Counted from the first letter of the stretch, positions 37,984 to 50,903 are shown. The stretch: 64,000 bases of DNA from Medicago truncatula (GCF_003473485.1 NC_053045.1:41334494-41398493); one strand, 5' to 3'. The notes: generated by a model from the letters alone, not told the origin. A program made the numbers and translations.

Positions 37984-38278
37984 CTCCCTCCGTCCCTAAT
38001 TATAAGACCCTTTTGAGAAATTTTTTTGTCCTTTTTTATAAGATCCCTTTGTTATTTCCAACTACATTAATTATTTCTTTACATACATGCCCCTATTTAT
38101 TATACATCTTTTTCTTCAATCAACAATAAATAACATGTTGAAAACATAAACTAACCTTCTTTCTTAAAAGATAAAATTGTAAAAACAATAGTGATTACAA
38201 ACAACTTTAATACAAATATCCACTATCTTAATTCCCATGATTTTGGCAAAAGGGTCTTATATATAGGGACGGAGGGAG
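37984..38278. mobile_element. Stowaway MITE, 295 bp
   Basis: The ends CTCCCTCCGTCCC and GGGACGGAGGGAG are perfect inverted repeats flanked by TA (37982-37983 and 38279-38280). The inner arms also match around AAGACCCTTTTG. Confidence 0.9.
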
Positions 38279-38441
38279 TATATTCTAGTGTTAAATAAGT
38301 CTCCCATGTCTAAAAGTATAGTAAATTTTGATATTAGTCCCTAAAAAATAAAATGAGATGTTTTCCTTCTCACATATTCTTTTGTTTTATTTTTTGTTAA
38401 TACCGGATATAATCTTGACGTGTTCTTGAACATAATAATAA

Positions 38442-38631
38442 GAGAAATGCCAACAAAACACATTGTAACACACACTTTTCAACACACTCTCTTTGATTGG
38501 TTAAAATTCACATGGATCCCACCAAATCACGTGGGTCCTATATAAATTTGGTGGGTCCCATATGAATTTTAATCAATCAAATAAGATGTGTTTAATAGTG
38601 TGTGCTATAATGTGTGTTGTTAGGATTTTTC
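38442..38631. mobile_element. Mutator-type MITE, 190 bp, 9-bp duplication
   Basis: Two arms of about 75 bp (starting GAGAAATGCCAACA) form an inverted repeat. TAATAATAA flanks both sides exactly (38433-38441 and 38632-38640). Confidence 0.85.
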
Positions 38632-38640
38632 TAATAATAA

Positions 38641-39489
38641 TATGGACATAAAAAGGTTGAATATAATGAATCATCGTGACACTAACGCATTTAAACATAG
38701 AGTCAATAACATAACATAAATGGATCATTAAGGACCAAAAACAAAATGTTTTTCTTTATGCGAGGATGAAAACAATCAGTTTTATTTTTTAGGGATTAAA
38801 ATCAAAATTCGCTATATTTTAAAGTATAAAAACTTATTTAACTCCATTGTTCAATGTATGTAGTAGATTGCTGAGGAAAAAAAAATGTAGTAGATTTGGT
38901 CAATTTGATTTGTAATGTCGTAGATTTAGTTTTTTCAAAAAAAAAAATGTGGTAGATTTAGTCAACATTTTTTTTCCTCTCAAGAATGATATATATTTTT
39001 TTAACGAGCGGTACTAATATATTTTTTTTACTAAAGGTAATATATTATTTATATACGTTTTCTAGAACAAATATATTATCTATATTATTATAGTAGTATC
39101 CAAATTTGCAGATAATTTTTTTTAAAGAAAATTTACAGATACATGTTGTATACAATTTCTAAAGTGGTGTGGTATTTATTTTTGGTCAAAAAGAATATTT
39201 ATATCTTTAGGACTACTTTGTTGATAAGATCTTCGAGATTTTTATAATACCTTTTTAAGTGACTTTTGAATTTTATTAATGTGTTATTGAAGTAACAAGT
39301 TAAAATTTTCATTTTTGTCAAAAAAAATTTAAAATGTTGAAAATATTTTATTTAATGTTTTAAAATTTTAAAATATATTCACAGAATTGCAAAGAAAAAC
39401 ATTAGAAGTAAAATTCAATGAAAACAATGAGCTATTTTTTTGACGTTGATAGAAAACTGAGAGTATGTTTAACTTTTAAAGTTAAAGCA
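38641..39489. other. AT-rich intergenic sequence
   Basis: No gene or clear element. Several oligo(A)/(T) runs. Confidence 0.5.
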
Positions 39490-39627
39490 CAATTTTTTTT
39501 TTTTTTTAAGTAGCTCGCTGGATATAACTCACAAAATTAAATGTGAAGAAATGAAGTGTACGAGGTTCGAACTCCAGCCCCATCCATATATATGCAATAT
39601 CATTATCAATTGAGTTAAATTTACGGT
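39490..39627 (-). mobile_element. tRNA-derived SINE, diverged
   Basis: On the minus strand an A-box-like TTAACTCAATTGATAATG and a B box GGAGTTCGAACCTCG are followed by an A-rich tail (poly-T at 39492-39507 on the plus strand). The target duplication is unclear. Confidence 0.55.
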
Positions 39628-39796
39628 GATAAAACACTTTTTATTTTTTTTATCTTTTTTACATCTGTGCATGTCTCCTTCCATTTTTAGAGCATAAAGT
39701 TGATTTAAGAGGTGTAAAATTCATTTTTGCGTTTTCGGTTTATCTAATGTAGAATTGATTTTGTCTTTAAAATTGATTTTATTTTAAAAATAGAAA

Positions 39797-40482
39797 TGTT
39801 GCGAATCCGATGAGAAATCACACAAATAACAAACTTGATGTGTGGAGCAAGGGATAGTCAAGCAACCAAAATCAAAGTGTATGGGACAATTATAAACACA
39901 AGCCAAAAGTAGAAAACAGCGAGAGAAAAGAAGAGAGAACACAAAAGAATTTATTGACCCAGTTCGGTCCAAATTGACCTAGCCTGAGGGAGAGAGCAGC
40001 CCTCCGTTTCACTATATGATGAGTAACTTTACAAAAGAGATATCAATGGGTTACAAGAATAAGTCTCCCGCCTAATTCTACCCAAAGCCTCAATCTCTTC
40101 CCGTAACCAAGAGACTCGATCTTAATAGTGTTTCCCAAGGTGAATCAACCCTCAAACCTTAGTGTTTGTTCCAAGAGACAAACTCTATACAAACCCTAGT
40201 TTTGTTGTTACCTTTCTAAACCCTTGTTTCAGCCCCCTCTATCTCAAGGTTTACTCTGATACAAAGCCTATATTTGTAGTAAAAAAATCCCTCATAAATT
40301 GGAACAAAATCAGGCCCAAAAATACGTTTTATTTTTCTGACTCTGCGCAAAATCGTGCTCCGATTTTTTACGAATTAAAGTGCCAATTCTGCTCCAAAAA
40401 ATCGTGCTCCGATTTCTCCAAATCGGGCTCCAATTTTGACAGCAAATTTCAATTTCTCCAATTTTGAGTCACTTTCACAACA
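39797..40482 (+). mobile_element. Solo LTR, 686 bp, 5-bp duplication
   Basis: The segment starts TGTTGCG and ends CACAACA. AGAAA flanks both sides exactly (39792-39796 and 40483-40487). It contains the ACCCAGTTCGGTCCAAATTG motif that I know from many plant copia/gypsy LTRs. No internal region remains. Confidence 0.75.
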
Positions 40483-40650
40483 AGAAATTTTTGTTACTTT
40501 ACTATCTTATTATCCAACTCATTTTCAGATGAATTTATCTAAACATAAGCCACTTTATCTTCATCTCAATTTTACAAAATCAATTCGTTAAAAACAATGT
40601 TTCTCACCGTAAAACTGAACATACAAAGATGCATATCTTAAATTTATTAA

Positions 40651-40932
40651 CAACGCATGTTTTGACTTTTAGAGTGCGTTTGATCTGTTAAGAAATAATA
40701 AACATGACATGACAACTTAAATTGTACTATATTTGGTTGTAAAATTCTTTCAAGGACATGATAAATTAGGAGACAAGATAAAACTATTTAACAACACATG
40801 TTTTGACTTTTAGAATGCATTGGATCTCTTAAAAAATAATAAACATGACATGACAATTTAAACTATACTATTTTTTGTTGTAAAATTCTTTCAAGGACAT
40901 GATAAAGTGGGAGACAAGATAAAACTTGTCTT
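40651..40932. repeat. Tandem duplication of about 141 bp
   Basis: Two copies, starting at 40651 and 40792, share most of their sequence (core GCATGTTTTGACTTTTAGA / CACATGTTTTGACTTTTAGA). It is non-coding. Confidence 0.8.
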
Positions 40933-41033
40933 TCACTAAATCACATAACAACCATTTGTCTAAAATATAAGTTGTCTAAAATATCAAAATATATTTTTAT
41001 CCACCAAACATTATAAAAGACAAATAATTGTTT

Positions 41034-41168
41034 TTTTTTTTGGTAGATAGACGAAATGGCAAAGCCATTATAAACTCACACACACAAGTGGAGGTACCAG
41101 GGTTCGAACCCTGATCATGACATCCGGTCTAACAATTTCGGTATTTTGCCAGTTGAGCTAGGACTTCT
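41034..41168 (-). mobile_element. tRNA-derived SINE with 15-bp duplication
   Basis: On the minus strand the A box (CCTAGCTCAACTGGCAAAATA) and a textbook B box (GGGTTCGAACCCTGG) are followed by about 70 bp of body and an A tail. Flanks 41019-41033 and 41169-41183 match at 14 of 15 positions (GACAAATAAYTGTTT). Confidence 0.85.
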
Positions 41169-41439
41169 GACAAATAACTGTTTAATACTTTAAAAGTTTG
41201 TTGTGTTATCATATCTATGTTATGATGTTAGGTACGATACTTACATTTTAACAAATCAAAAATCATATGTTCTCTTTTAAAAAAAAAAAACAAACAAATC
41301 ATATGTTTTTTACTCGGTGAATATCTTTACACAGAAAAATAACCGTGACATCAGTTAAATTACTGATCGAAGTAGGAGGAGTATATTACCAACACAAATC
41401 ATTAAAAATTAGGAACACAAAGCTGTACTGTAACTGGCA

Positions 41440-41921
41440 TTCCTTCATTATAATTTTCACCAGTTACCTTTACAGCACTTCACACACCATTTTCACTTTC
41501 ACTCACTCATTCATCACTATTCCCTTTCTGGTTTTTTCTCCCCAAATCCTTATCTACCAAATCCCCCTGGCCCCACACCCTTCTCAAATCAACGGTTCAG
41601 ATCTCCTCGTTGGATTGTGCTAGGGTTTACGTCTCTTCTATATACTTTCTCTCACTTCACCATTTCCACTTCTCTTTTCTCACCGCAGTGCTTTGCTCTG
41701 CTACTTCAACAACTCTTCAATTTCCATTACCCTAATTTTCAATTTTATTTTTTATTTTATTTCTTATCTTTGAATTTATCACCGTTTTTTTTTTTATTCC
41801 CTTCCCTCTCCTCGTTTTCCCCAAATCAAAAATCAAAAAATTCTGTTTCAATTTTCATGAATCTAAGGTTTTTCTGTTCTTCCTAGGTTTTATTGTTATC
41901 AATAACAAGAGGAGGGGGAAG
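41440..41921 (+). promoter_or_regulatory. Promoter and pyrimidine-rich leader of the PABP gene
   Basis: CT-rich sequence typical of plant 5' leaders of highly expressed genes runs from about 41450 to 41880. Transcription probably starts within it. Open frames here (41345, 41617) reflect the CT-rich composition and have no domains. Confidence 0.4.
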
Positions 41922-42005
41922 AGAAAAAAAAATTCAAAAAAAAAAATCACAAAAGGGGAAAATTAGGAAAAAAAAACATTTTTGAAAAAAAAATCAAATT
42001 TTTTT
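41922..42005 (+). promoter_or_regulatory. Oligo(A)-rich leader just before the PABP start codon
   Basis: Seven or more A-runs of 4 to 11 bases, separated by short non-A spacers, lie directly upstream of the ATG at 42017. Animal PABP mRNAs carry an A-rich 5' UTR element bound by PABP itself, which represses translation; the same logic may apply here. The A-runs are seen; the function is inferred. Confidence 0.5.
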
Positions 42006-42016
42006 GTGAAATTGAG

Positions 42017-45000
42017 ATGGCCCAGGTTCAGGTTCAGCCTCAGAATGCGATGACCGGTCCTAACGGTGGTGCGGCGGCTGCAGCGGCGGCCGGTGGCGGT
42101 GGAAATTTTGTGACGACGTCGCTTTACGTCGGAGATCTTGATATGAATGTGACGGATTCTCAGCTGTATGATTTGTTCAATCAATTGGGTCAGGTTGTGA
42201 GTGTTAGGGTTTGCAGGGATTTGACTACTAGGAGGTCACTTGGTTATGGTTATGTTAACTATAGCAATCCACAAGATGGTTAGTTAATTTAATTTAATTG
42301 TTTACTTTTTGTTATTCATTGTGTGATTTGTACTGTGAATTGGATTGGTTTTTTGATTTAAGAAAAGGGTTTGTAGAAAGGTTTAATCTTTATTGATGAA
42401 TTATTAGTTTATGAAGCAGGGTTATGCTGGTTTCATGTTTAATTTGTTGTTGAATTCATGATTGTATTACTGTTAATTCTCTGGTGTGAGGTTTATACAC
42501 CCTTTATTTAATGACACTAATTATATACCTTCAATTTCTAAAACAAAACAGGGCTTTTACTTATTGTCAAGCAAATTAGTTGGGGATTATGGTTGATATA
42601 TATCGCTCATGCATGTTGATGATGTCTGTTGCAGTGCAATAATTGCCAATGGAAATTGTTTAACCAATTTTAAATAGTGGCTATAGCGGCGCTATAGCAT
42701 AGCGGAATTTGAACTAACAACTATTGTTTTGCAATACGCTATTTAATACGACACTGTTGCGTAACGGAATTTGAACTAATGCCCCTTGTTCCGTAATACA
42801 CAAATGAGTACAACACTGCTGCATAGCGGAATTTTAACAAACCACTATTTTCTACAATCTGCGACTGACAACACTTTTAAAATGATGAATGCACTCAAAC
42901 TCGCATGCGTGGTATTGGGGGAAATGAACTTTGCATGCGACGTCTAAAGCTAATTTGTGTCTGGGAGATTGTTGACTTTTTGTCGAATGGGTTGGATACA
43001 TATTTTTTGCCTTCTTTCCACTAATTTAACATATTGCCGAACATATATTTTTTGCCTTCTTTCCACTAATTAACAGTGTGAGAAGTAAATAGTTAATGTA
43101 ATACGGTGGTAGAAATCATGTGGTAGCTCTTGTTAAAACGCTAGGTTAACTGAATATTTTAGATGGAGACTGCAAATAAGAATATTTTAAAGCTAGATTC
43201 ATATAGAGCTTTTCTTGCAAATTTAGCATACCAGTCGAAGGCCTGCATATACAGTGTGTGTGGCTTACATTAAGCAGGCCTAATTTGCTTGCAGGCAACG
43301 TAATTCATCGAATTAAGAAATTTGACTGAAATAAGAATCCATCCCTTTGCTCGCTGGCAAAGGGATGGATTCCATACTTATATTTGGTTTTTGATATAAA
43401 AATGCTATATTTTGTTTCTTTCTATCGCTGTAACTTTGTGATTCATAATTGCAATTAATGATCTTTTAACTTAAATACTCTAGTATTACCTCTATTCTCA
43501 AGCACATGTCGATCTGCTTTTAGATTTTTTCTCAAACTATTGTATTACAAACATGTCGTATAATGTATGAGAATCGGTCAATTGATGACTGTATTTATTA
43601 ACAGTAAGACAAGTTTATCTCTAATACAACACATGAAACATTAAAATAATTGAATGTTGTGTACTTCGTTATAGTCAATCTTATATTTTTTTGAGTTGTG
43701 GGCAAGGAATATTGTACAACAGAATGTTTTCATGATCTATCCTCATGTCATGAAAAGTTTATGTGATGCGATTTTCACCTACCTAATTTGTAAACCGATT
43801 GACTTTACCTTCATTTACAGATCTTCACATTTTTATCCTCGAGTAATATAATCTTTTATTTTGTTGCTGTTGTGGTAATCATTTGTTTTGTATCTCGCTG
43901 TTCATAATATATTTGCTGTGTGGATACAGCTGCGAGAGCATTGGATGTTCTGAACTTCACTCCTCTCAACAACAGGCCCATTCGCATTATGTATTCACAT
44001 CGTGATCCTAGTATCCGCAAAAGTGGTCAAGGAAATATATTTATTAAGGTATTGATATCTTTGTTCTTCCACATTGTCTTGTAATGGAAAGAATTCTGCT
44101 AAGCTTCTGGACTGCATGTACTGGTTGGACCTGTTCTAACCATTTTCAATCTTCCTAATTTAATGATTATTGCAGAATTTGGACAAGGCGATTGACCATA
44201 AGGCGTTGCATGATACCTTTTCTTCATTTGGGAATATCCTTTCTTGCAAGGTAGCTGTGGATGGATCTGGCCAATCAAAAGGCTACGGCTTTGTTCAATT
44301 TGATACTGAGGAGGCTGCTCAAAAAGCTATTGAAAAGCTTAATGGTATGCTTTTGAATGATAAGCAAGTTTATGTGGGACCCTTCCTTCGCAAGCAAGAG
44401 AGAGAGAGCACAGGTGACAGGGCAAAATTCAACAATGTTTTTGTTAAGAATCTCTCAGAATCAACTACTGACGATGAGTTGAAGAAGACTTTTGGTGAAT
44501 TTGGAACAATTACCAGTGCTGTAGTAATGAGGGATGGGGATGGGAAATCAAAGTGCTTTGGATTTGTGAACTTTGAGAGTACCGATGATGCTGCTAGAGC
44601 TGTTGAGGCTCTTAATGGGAAAAAAATTGATGACAAGGAATGGTATGTTGGAAAAGCTCAAAAAAAATCTGAAAGGGAGCATGAACTGAAGATTAAGTTT
44701 GAGCAGAGCATGAAAGAAGCTGCGGATAAATATCAAGGGGCAAACTTGTATGTCAAAAATTTGGACGATAGCATTGCTGATGAAAAACTTAAGGAGCTGT
44801 TCTCCTCTTATGGCACAATTACCTCTTGCAAGGTATGTATAATTGATATGACTGACATCTCACTAAATATTCGCTAAGTACATAGTCATATGTTGCTTTC
44901 TTTTCACTTGGAAGGTAATGAGAGACCCCAATGGCGTAAGTCGAGGATCTGGGTTTGTTGCATTCTCTACTCCCGAGGAGGCATCTAGAGCTGTAAGTCA

Positions 45001-47065
45001 TATTGTATATTATTGGTTAATAAGGCCGAAGGATTTTTAGTTTGGAAATGATTTTTTTGTTGTGCTCTATTGTTTGCTAGCTCTTGGAGATGAATGGCAA
45101 AATGGTGGCAAGCAAACCTCTGTATGTGACTCTGGCTCAGAGGAAAGAAGATAGAAGAGCTAGGCTTCAGGTATGCGTAGGTGCAATTGTTTATTACCTC
45201 TACATACTAGAAAACACAAATCACACCTGTGGGGGCAAATGGAAAACCTTTGTGCTGACTGCGTGTTTGACAAAAAAACTAGATAATAGAACCAATGCAA
45301 ACATGTGTACGGGTTCAAATCAGCAAAACTTTTGATGATTTTGTGGCAGTAAATCAGTTTGAGCTGGTCTGCTTTTTTGTTTGCTTTTAATCCATCTAGG
45401 CAACTCATACTATAAACAGGCGTTAGTTGTTTTATATTTTTGTTTTAATTTTTTTTATAACCAAGCCCTGGATATTAGGCACACTTATTTTTTTTGAGGG
45501 AAGCCCTGGCTATTAGGCACATTTATAAATTGTTGTTATTTAGCTTCTTAGTTATCTTGTATGATGTATAAAATGTGGTAATCTTGTTTATGATTTAATA
45601 CGGTTATTTTATTGGTAATATAAAATATTCTCATACTGGATTTCTTATAATTTTATGGTCTATTTACTTAAAAACAAAATCCATGACTGTTTTGATTTTT
45701 AAATCATGAGTAATAAAAATACATAATTAAACTTTTGCTGTTTTAGTCACATCATATGGAACCTTCTAAACACACTTGTGTTGTATATAAGCTGTAATAT
45801 TATTTTTTTGGGTCTCAGTTATATTTAGGATTATTTTTGGCTGTCAGTCTCAATTTCGTAGATTGTGGGCTATGATGATATTGCGTCTTGTTTATCATCA
45901 AATAAGATTAATTATGTCTGGTGATTGAGTTGAGGTGACCATAGTAATGTTAATTTTTTGGACTTGTAGGCTCAATTTGCTCAAATGCGTCCTGTCTCGA
46001 TGCCACCATCCGTTGCTCCTCGCATGCCTATGTATCCCCCTGGTGGTCCAGGTATGGGTCAACAAATATTTTATGGTCAAGGCCCTCCTGCCATCATTCC
46101 TTCCCAGGTAAACCAGTTTAACTTTTAAGCTTTAGCAAGCATAATCATGAATTGAGCTTGATATTATTCCTCTGATTTGTCCTTTTAAGTTATGGAGTAA
46201 TTTTATTAAACTATGTCCATCATTGCAAATTTTCTCAGCCTGGATTTGGGTATCAACAACAACTTGTGCCTGGAATGAGACCTGGTGGGGCACCTGTGCC
46301 AAACTTCTTTGTGCCAATGGTTCAGCAGGGACAGCAAGGGCAGCGTCCTGGTGGAAGACGTGGAGGTGGAGTCCAGCAGTCCCAGCAGCCAGTTCCGCTT
46401 ATGCCACAACAGGTTGGTGGATTTCCATCTCGTGTATATAATTTTGTGGATCATCTTTCGTTTTTTGATCACTCACTTGATAATTTTGTGATTGACAGAT
46501 GCTCCCTAGGGGACGTGTATATCGCTATCCTCCTGGAAGGGGCATGCCTGATGGTCCCATGCCTGGAGTTGCTGGAGGCATGTATTCTGTTCCTTATGAC
46601 GTGGGTGGGATGCCCATTCGCGATGCATCACTTTCCCAGCAAATTCCTATTGGTGCTTTGGCTTCTCATCTGGCTAATGCATCTCCCGAGCAGCAGAGAA
46701 CGGTAGGCTGTCATTTCAACTGATGTTTACTATGTTAATAACTCCTAGAGTTTTTGCTAAACTCCATTTGTTACATTTTAGTGGCCTTAACTAACAGTTG
46801 TTAGTTGGTTGTATATTTGCAGATGCTGGGTGAGAATCTTTACCCACTTGTGGAACAATTGGAGCCCGACAATGCTGCCAAAGTTACTGGTATGCTTCTG
46901 GAGATGGACCAGACTGAAGTTCTGCACTTGCTCGAGTCACCAGAGGCCCTGAAAGCAAAGGTGGCAGAGGCGATGGATGTCCTTAGGAATGTTGCGCAGC
47001 AGCAGGCTGGTGGTGCTGCTGATCAGTTGTCTTCATTGTCACTTAATGACAGCCTTGCTTCTTAA
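42017..47065 (+). CDS. PAB2: Poly(A)-binding protein (PAB2/4/8 class), 9 exons
   Basis: Exons: 42017-42278, 43930-44048, 44176-44832, 44915-44992, 45081-45170, 45970-46107, 46239-46412, 46499-46702, 46823-47065; all GT-AG, frame continuous, 654 residues as usual for plant PABPs. It binds poly(A) tails and eIF4G in the cytoplasm to promote translation and control mRNA decay. Four RRMs are visible by their RNP2 motifs: LYVGDL (36-41), IFIKNL (about 124), VFVKNL (about 215) and LYVKNL (318-323), with RNP1 motifs such as KGYGFVQF. A Pro/Gln/Gly/Met-rich linker follows (exons 6-8). The C-terminal MLLE domain (about 575-640, [13 protein letters not shown] ... [10 protein letters not shown]) binds PAM2 peptides. 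The 1.65-kb intron 1 holds repeated sequence and a perfect hairpin. Position next to SUD1 and CBSX favours the PAB2 orthologue; PAB4 or PAB8 cannot be excluded by sequence alone. Confidence 0.96.
42660..42860. repeat. Degenerate repeats in PABP intron 1
   Basis: A motif around ATAGCGGAATTTGAACTAA recurs three times about 65 bp apart. It probably derives from an old mobile element. Confidence 0.45.
43335..43372. repeat. Perfect 16-bp hairpin in PABP intron 1
   Basis: GAATCCATCCCTTTGC and its exact reverse complement are separated by six bases. It is too short for a plant microRNA precursor. Confidence 0.85.
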
Positions 47066-47912
47066 GATATTTATGCTGTTGGGATTTACTTCCTTGGTGG
47101 TTGACTATTTATCTTTCGGGCACTGGTTTTTATCCCCTTTTCAGATTGAGTTGTTTCATTAGACTAGATATTGCCGGTTTTTGGATCTCCTCCCTTGGGT
47201 TGAAGGCATGTCTGACTGCTGATATTTATTTATTGACTTGAATTTAGAACCATGAAATTGTCCGTTTGTGTTTTTTTACCGTTTGGGTGTGGAGAAAATA
47301 TCTCGTTTTTTGCATAGATGCATAACTTGAATTTAGCACTCTTTATGAATTGTGAAATTAAAATGACCCCGCTTCTCTTTGAGCATAGGATGGTGTCATT
47401 GTGTAGACTCCAGATTGTGGTTGGAAGCAGAATAGGTGTAAAGTTGCAAGGACATCAACAGATCCTGCAACTGGTTGTCTGCAATCCATGATGTAGAGAA
47501 AAAGGACTTTGATTCCCTCACGGTGACAGCCTCTAGTTTTTCCAGAAATTTGGAAAGGCAGTATGTTAGAATGTTCTGCCAGTATTTCCGGAGCAAGAAG
47601 ACCGAGCGCTTTGAAACGGTTGAGTAGGCTAGAGATCACCATTGAAGTTTAAAAGGGTCGAGACTTGGGTCTTTTACTGTGTTTGATATTTTCTCTAGGT
47701 TGGCTTAGTGCCTTGCTATCCATGGTATGTTTTACATTGAATAGTCTGCAATAACAATAATAGTCGACAACATGAGTAGTAAATGGTGCACGACTTGTAT
47801 AGGTCTTCCATGGTTCAAAAAATAACAATAACCATCAAACTATACCATCCTAGTTGGAGTTGTCGCCTCTGAAGGCCATTTATGGCCACACAACACCGGG
47901 TCTTTTAAAAAA
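47066..47912. other. PABP 3' UTR and flank
   Basis: The first 250 bases or so are T-rich 3' UTR-like sequence. Minus-strand frames at 47358-47642 match no family known to me. Confidence 0.45.
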
Positions 47913-47985
47913 GAGAAATGATATTTGTAAATTTATGGTTATCAAATAAGTTGTCCATAAAATGGTTGTGCAAATAACACATCTC
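47913..47985. mobile_element. Mutator-type MITE, 73 bp, 9-bp duplication
   Basis: The ends gagaaatgatatttg and caaataacacatctc are inverted relatives. TTTAAAAAA flanks both sides exactly (47904-47912 and 47986-47994). It shares its ends with the longer element at 62502-62684. Confidence 0.75.
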
Positions 47986-48138
47986 TTTAAAAAATGACAA
48001 CGAATTCGTACTCCTTGCCATCTCAGCTACAAAACCCATATTTAGATTTTATGATTGAGAAACTTTAAATTTTTAGAACGATCTCTCCAAAACAAATACA
48101 TTGAAGCATTCATGGTGAATGCCATGACTCTGATGTCA

Positions 48139-48520
48139 TGTTGAGAAATATAGCAGAGATCAACAAAGAGAGTACTAACATGAAAGATTTAGACAATTTA
48201 GAGAATTAATAGATTGATTGATTACAATGTGTATAATAAAATGCATATTATATACGGTCATTCTATGATAACCAATAAGAAATTGTTAACAAGTGCCCTT
48301 ATGACACTTTTTAACAAGTTTAAAGAGAAAATTTCATCTTAAAAATTGTGTATTCAATACATTGAAACATCAAAAATAACTTTTTTTATATTTAAATTTA
48401 TCAATTGTTTCTATTTTAAATCATTAACAAATGCCTTAACATGACCTTAACTAATATAACCAACTACAAACTAACTATAACTAACTAGTAATTACCTTAA
48501 CGAATACTAACAATCTCTAA
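48139..48520 (-). mobile_element. LTR-like remnant with a primer-binding-site-like edge
   Basis: On the minus strand a sequence ending CTCAACA is followed by TGACATCAGAGTC, a decayed form of the initiator-Met primer binding site (TGGTATCAGAGC). The other end is not clear, and no coding region follows. Confidence 0.4.
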
Positions 48521-50903
48521 CTATACAAATGGCCCCACTCAGGATCAAACTGAGTTGCTTGATAAAACTGAAACAACCTTAATAAAAATCACATGTATCA
48601 TCTCTTATGATACGGTAGAATGTGTAATCCAAGTGCATGCTCACGTCCCCCCAAAAATAAAATATTGTTTAAAAAACCCATAAAAGTAATGTAGGGCCTT
48701 CTAGAGACAATTACATGCATTTGCATGGAAACTATCCTCGCATTACTTTCTCTGTTCTCTGTATTTTCTTTCAAAGTCCTCCCATTCTCTCCACTTTTAG
48801 ATTTTTAAACAAAATCGTTCGCATAATACACTAAAAATCTCGGGGTTATCTTGTTTTTATTTGGTTTGATTGGGAAAAAGCGTTATATATATATATTTTT
48901 TGCTCAAGAAATATATATATTATTTAATTATTATTTTTTTTTCCTATTTTTTTCTTTAGCGTGTGACCAGATGATGAAGTGTTTAAATTTTGACGTTCAC
49001 ACAAAAATAACTCCTCATTTGTGTGTAAGGACGTGAGATTTCATATTGGAGTAGAAGACTTACATATTACATATTTACATTGGTGCAGAAAACACCCCCT
49101 GCTCCAACTCGCAAGTCATATTCAACCACACACATGAACAATATAGTTGATGACCCACCCAAGAAGAAGAAGCCATCATTTAATATAAGAATCCTTTGTA
49201 CCAGTATTTTAATGATATGTACCATGGAACACCCACTAACTTCACCATCCTAAGTTCCCCCCACCAACAATACCTAGTTAGCCTCAAGGACCTCAACCAG
49301 TTCCGCAAAGTATATCTTCACGATATATCTACATCACTGAATTTTAGTTGGCAATGAAATCAGGATGATAAGTTAGGTGTCTTAACTCTCAAAATATCGC
49401 ATTCATATTTAGTTGGGACACTCAAACGGTCTTAAATGCATTTATCATGGACAAAATGAGCGCTATTCAAAACTGAATTCACTCATCTCATGCTCACGAT
49501 CACCTGCCATGACTAATAGTAGTATGTGCAAAAAACGAATTGAGATCCTCTTCTTTCTTAAAAGAAAGAGAAAACTCAATTTATAAGGGAGCTGAATACG
49601 CTGATTATTGATAGGACCTATTTTTTCAAAATATTTTAAAAAGTATATCCCACTAATATCCCCATTGTTTCTATCTCATAAATTGTGCTCTCCATTTCTT
49701 TGAGAAATATATAGGATCTTGACCCACACTTAATGACACAGTTGATTGAATAATTAGGGTAGTTTCAATGCATTATTTTTTTAACTTTTAAGAACAGCTC
49801 AGGCCAACTCTTAATTTGCACTATATTGGAGGTGGATAAGCCAATAATCTGAAATTCCAAGGCCAACAGTGAAGAGATGCAATTGAATTGTATGACAAAA
49901 AGCAAACTCAAAACAACACACTCAAACTCCAATAAAAAAACTGAACAAAATAAGAATGTTAATTGATTCACAAATTGAAATCAGCACTCAAATTCACACA
50001 TTCTTAACCCAATCTAACATCTTAAAATCAAATAAGCATTTACATATTAAATCAAACTAAGAAAAACCCAAGATCAGTTGCAGTCTCCTCAGTAGAGGCC
50101 CTCTCTGTCGTCAAACTTGTCTCTTCCACTAATCTGGTAGGCGAGTAGCACCCCTTCCATCTAATGAGCAAACCTCTTCTTTTCCCATCTTGTTATCTAA
50201 CCATCAATATGAGAGAAAATCTCTTCCATCCTGTCATCAAGTTATGTAGCTATTGAGGGCAGGTGTAGGCAAATGGTGGTCACATCCTGCATTACCACGG
50301 GGGATTGGCACGAGGAGATTGGGAGTAAGGGTGCTGGGAGAGGGGGAAAGTATAAATATGTGATGTCAATTGTGAAACTCCAACAAAATAAGAGAACTAA
50401 ACATGATATCACAAGCAGAATGAAAATGAGTTTTCTCATATTTAACTTGAGAAGTGTAGGCCGACACAAAACAACTTAAGAACACAACCTCAATTCTTTA
50501 CCAAGCATTGAAAAGTTGATTAAAAAACATTGAGAATGATCTGATGCACTTATATTAGCACAGTATACCAACGCACCATAAATTAACAGGAAACTTCTAA
50601 TTAATTACAATACCATCTATCTAGCATGCATTCTGCTTCGCTTCCAAAAAAAAAAAAAAATTTAAAAAATGATCTACATTTTTATTATCCTACTATTAGC
50701 TAAATTATTTAAGTAACATGCACAAACTGTTTATCTCAACTTGTACTAGTTGTCATGACAAGAAGTGTTATAACTATCTAACATCACACGTGTATAGATA
50801 GAGTATTGCATACAGGCACATAAGCTATTCATGAAGAGCCATGCCAGCCAGAGACTGAACACTTCCTAGAGATTTCTTCCTTCCTACCTGACAAATAATT
50901 CAC
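48521..50903. other. Convergent spacer between PABP and SUD1 genes
   Basis: No gene is supported. The last few hundred bases before 50904 would hold the SUD1 3' UTR (minus strand). Frames at 48851, 49765 and 50242 have no domains. Confidence 0.45.

Noticed and set aside
41034-41168. Possible tRNA gene (good A and B boxes)
   Set aside because: The region lacks a 7-bp acceptor stem and anticodon arm at the right spacing and has an A tail and target duplication, so it is a SINE.
41345-41886. Plus-strand frames upstream of PABP as upstream genes
   Set aside because: They reflect the CT-rich leader and promoter composition; no domains are visible.
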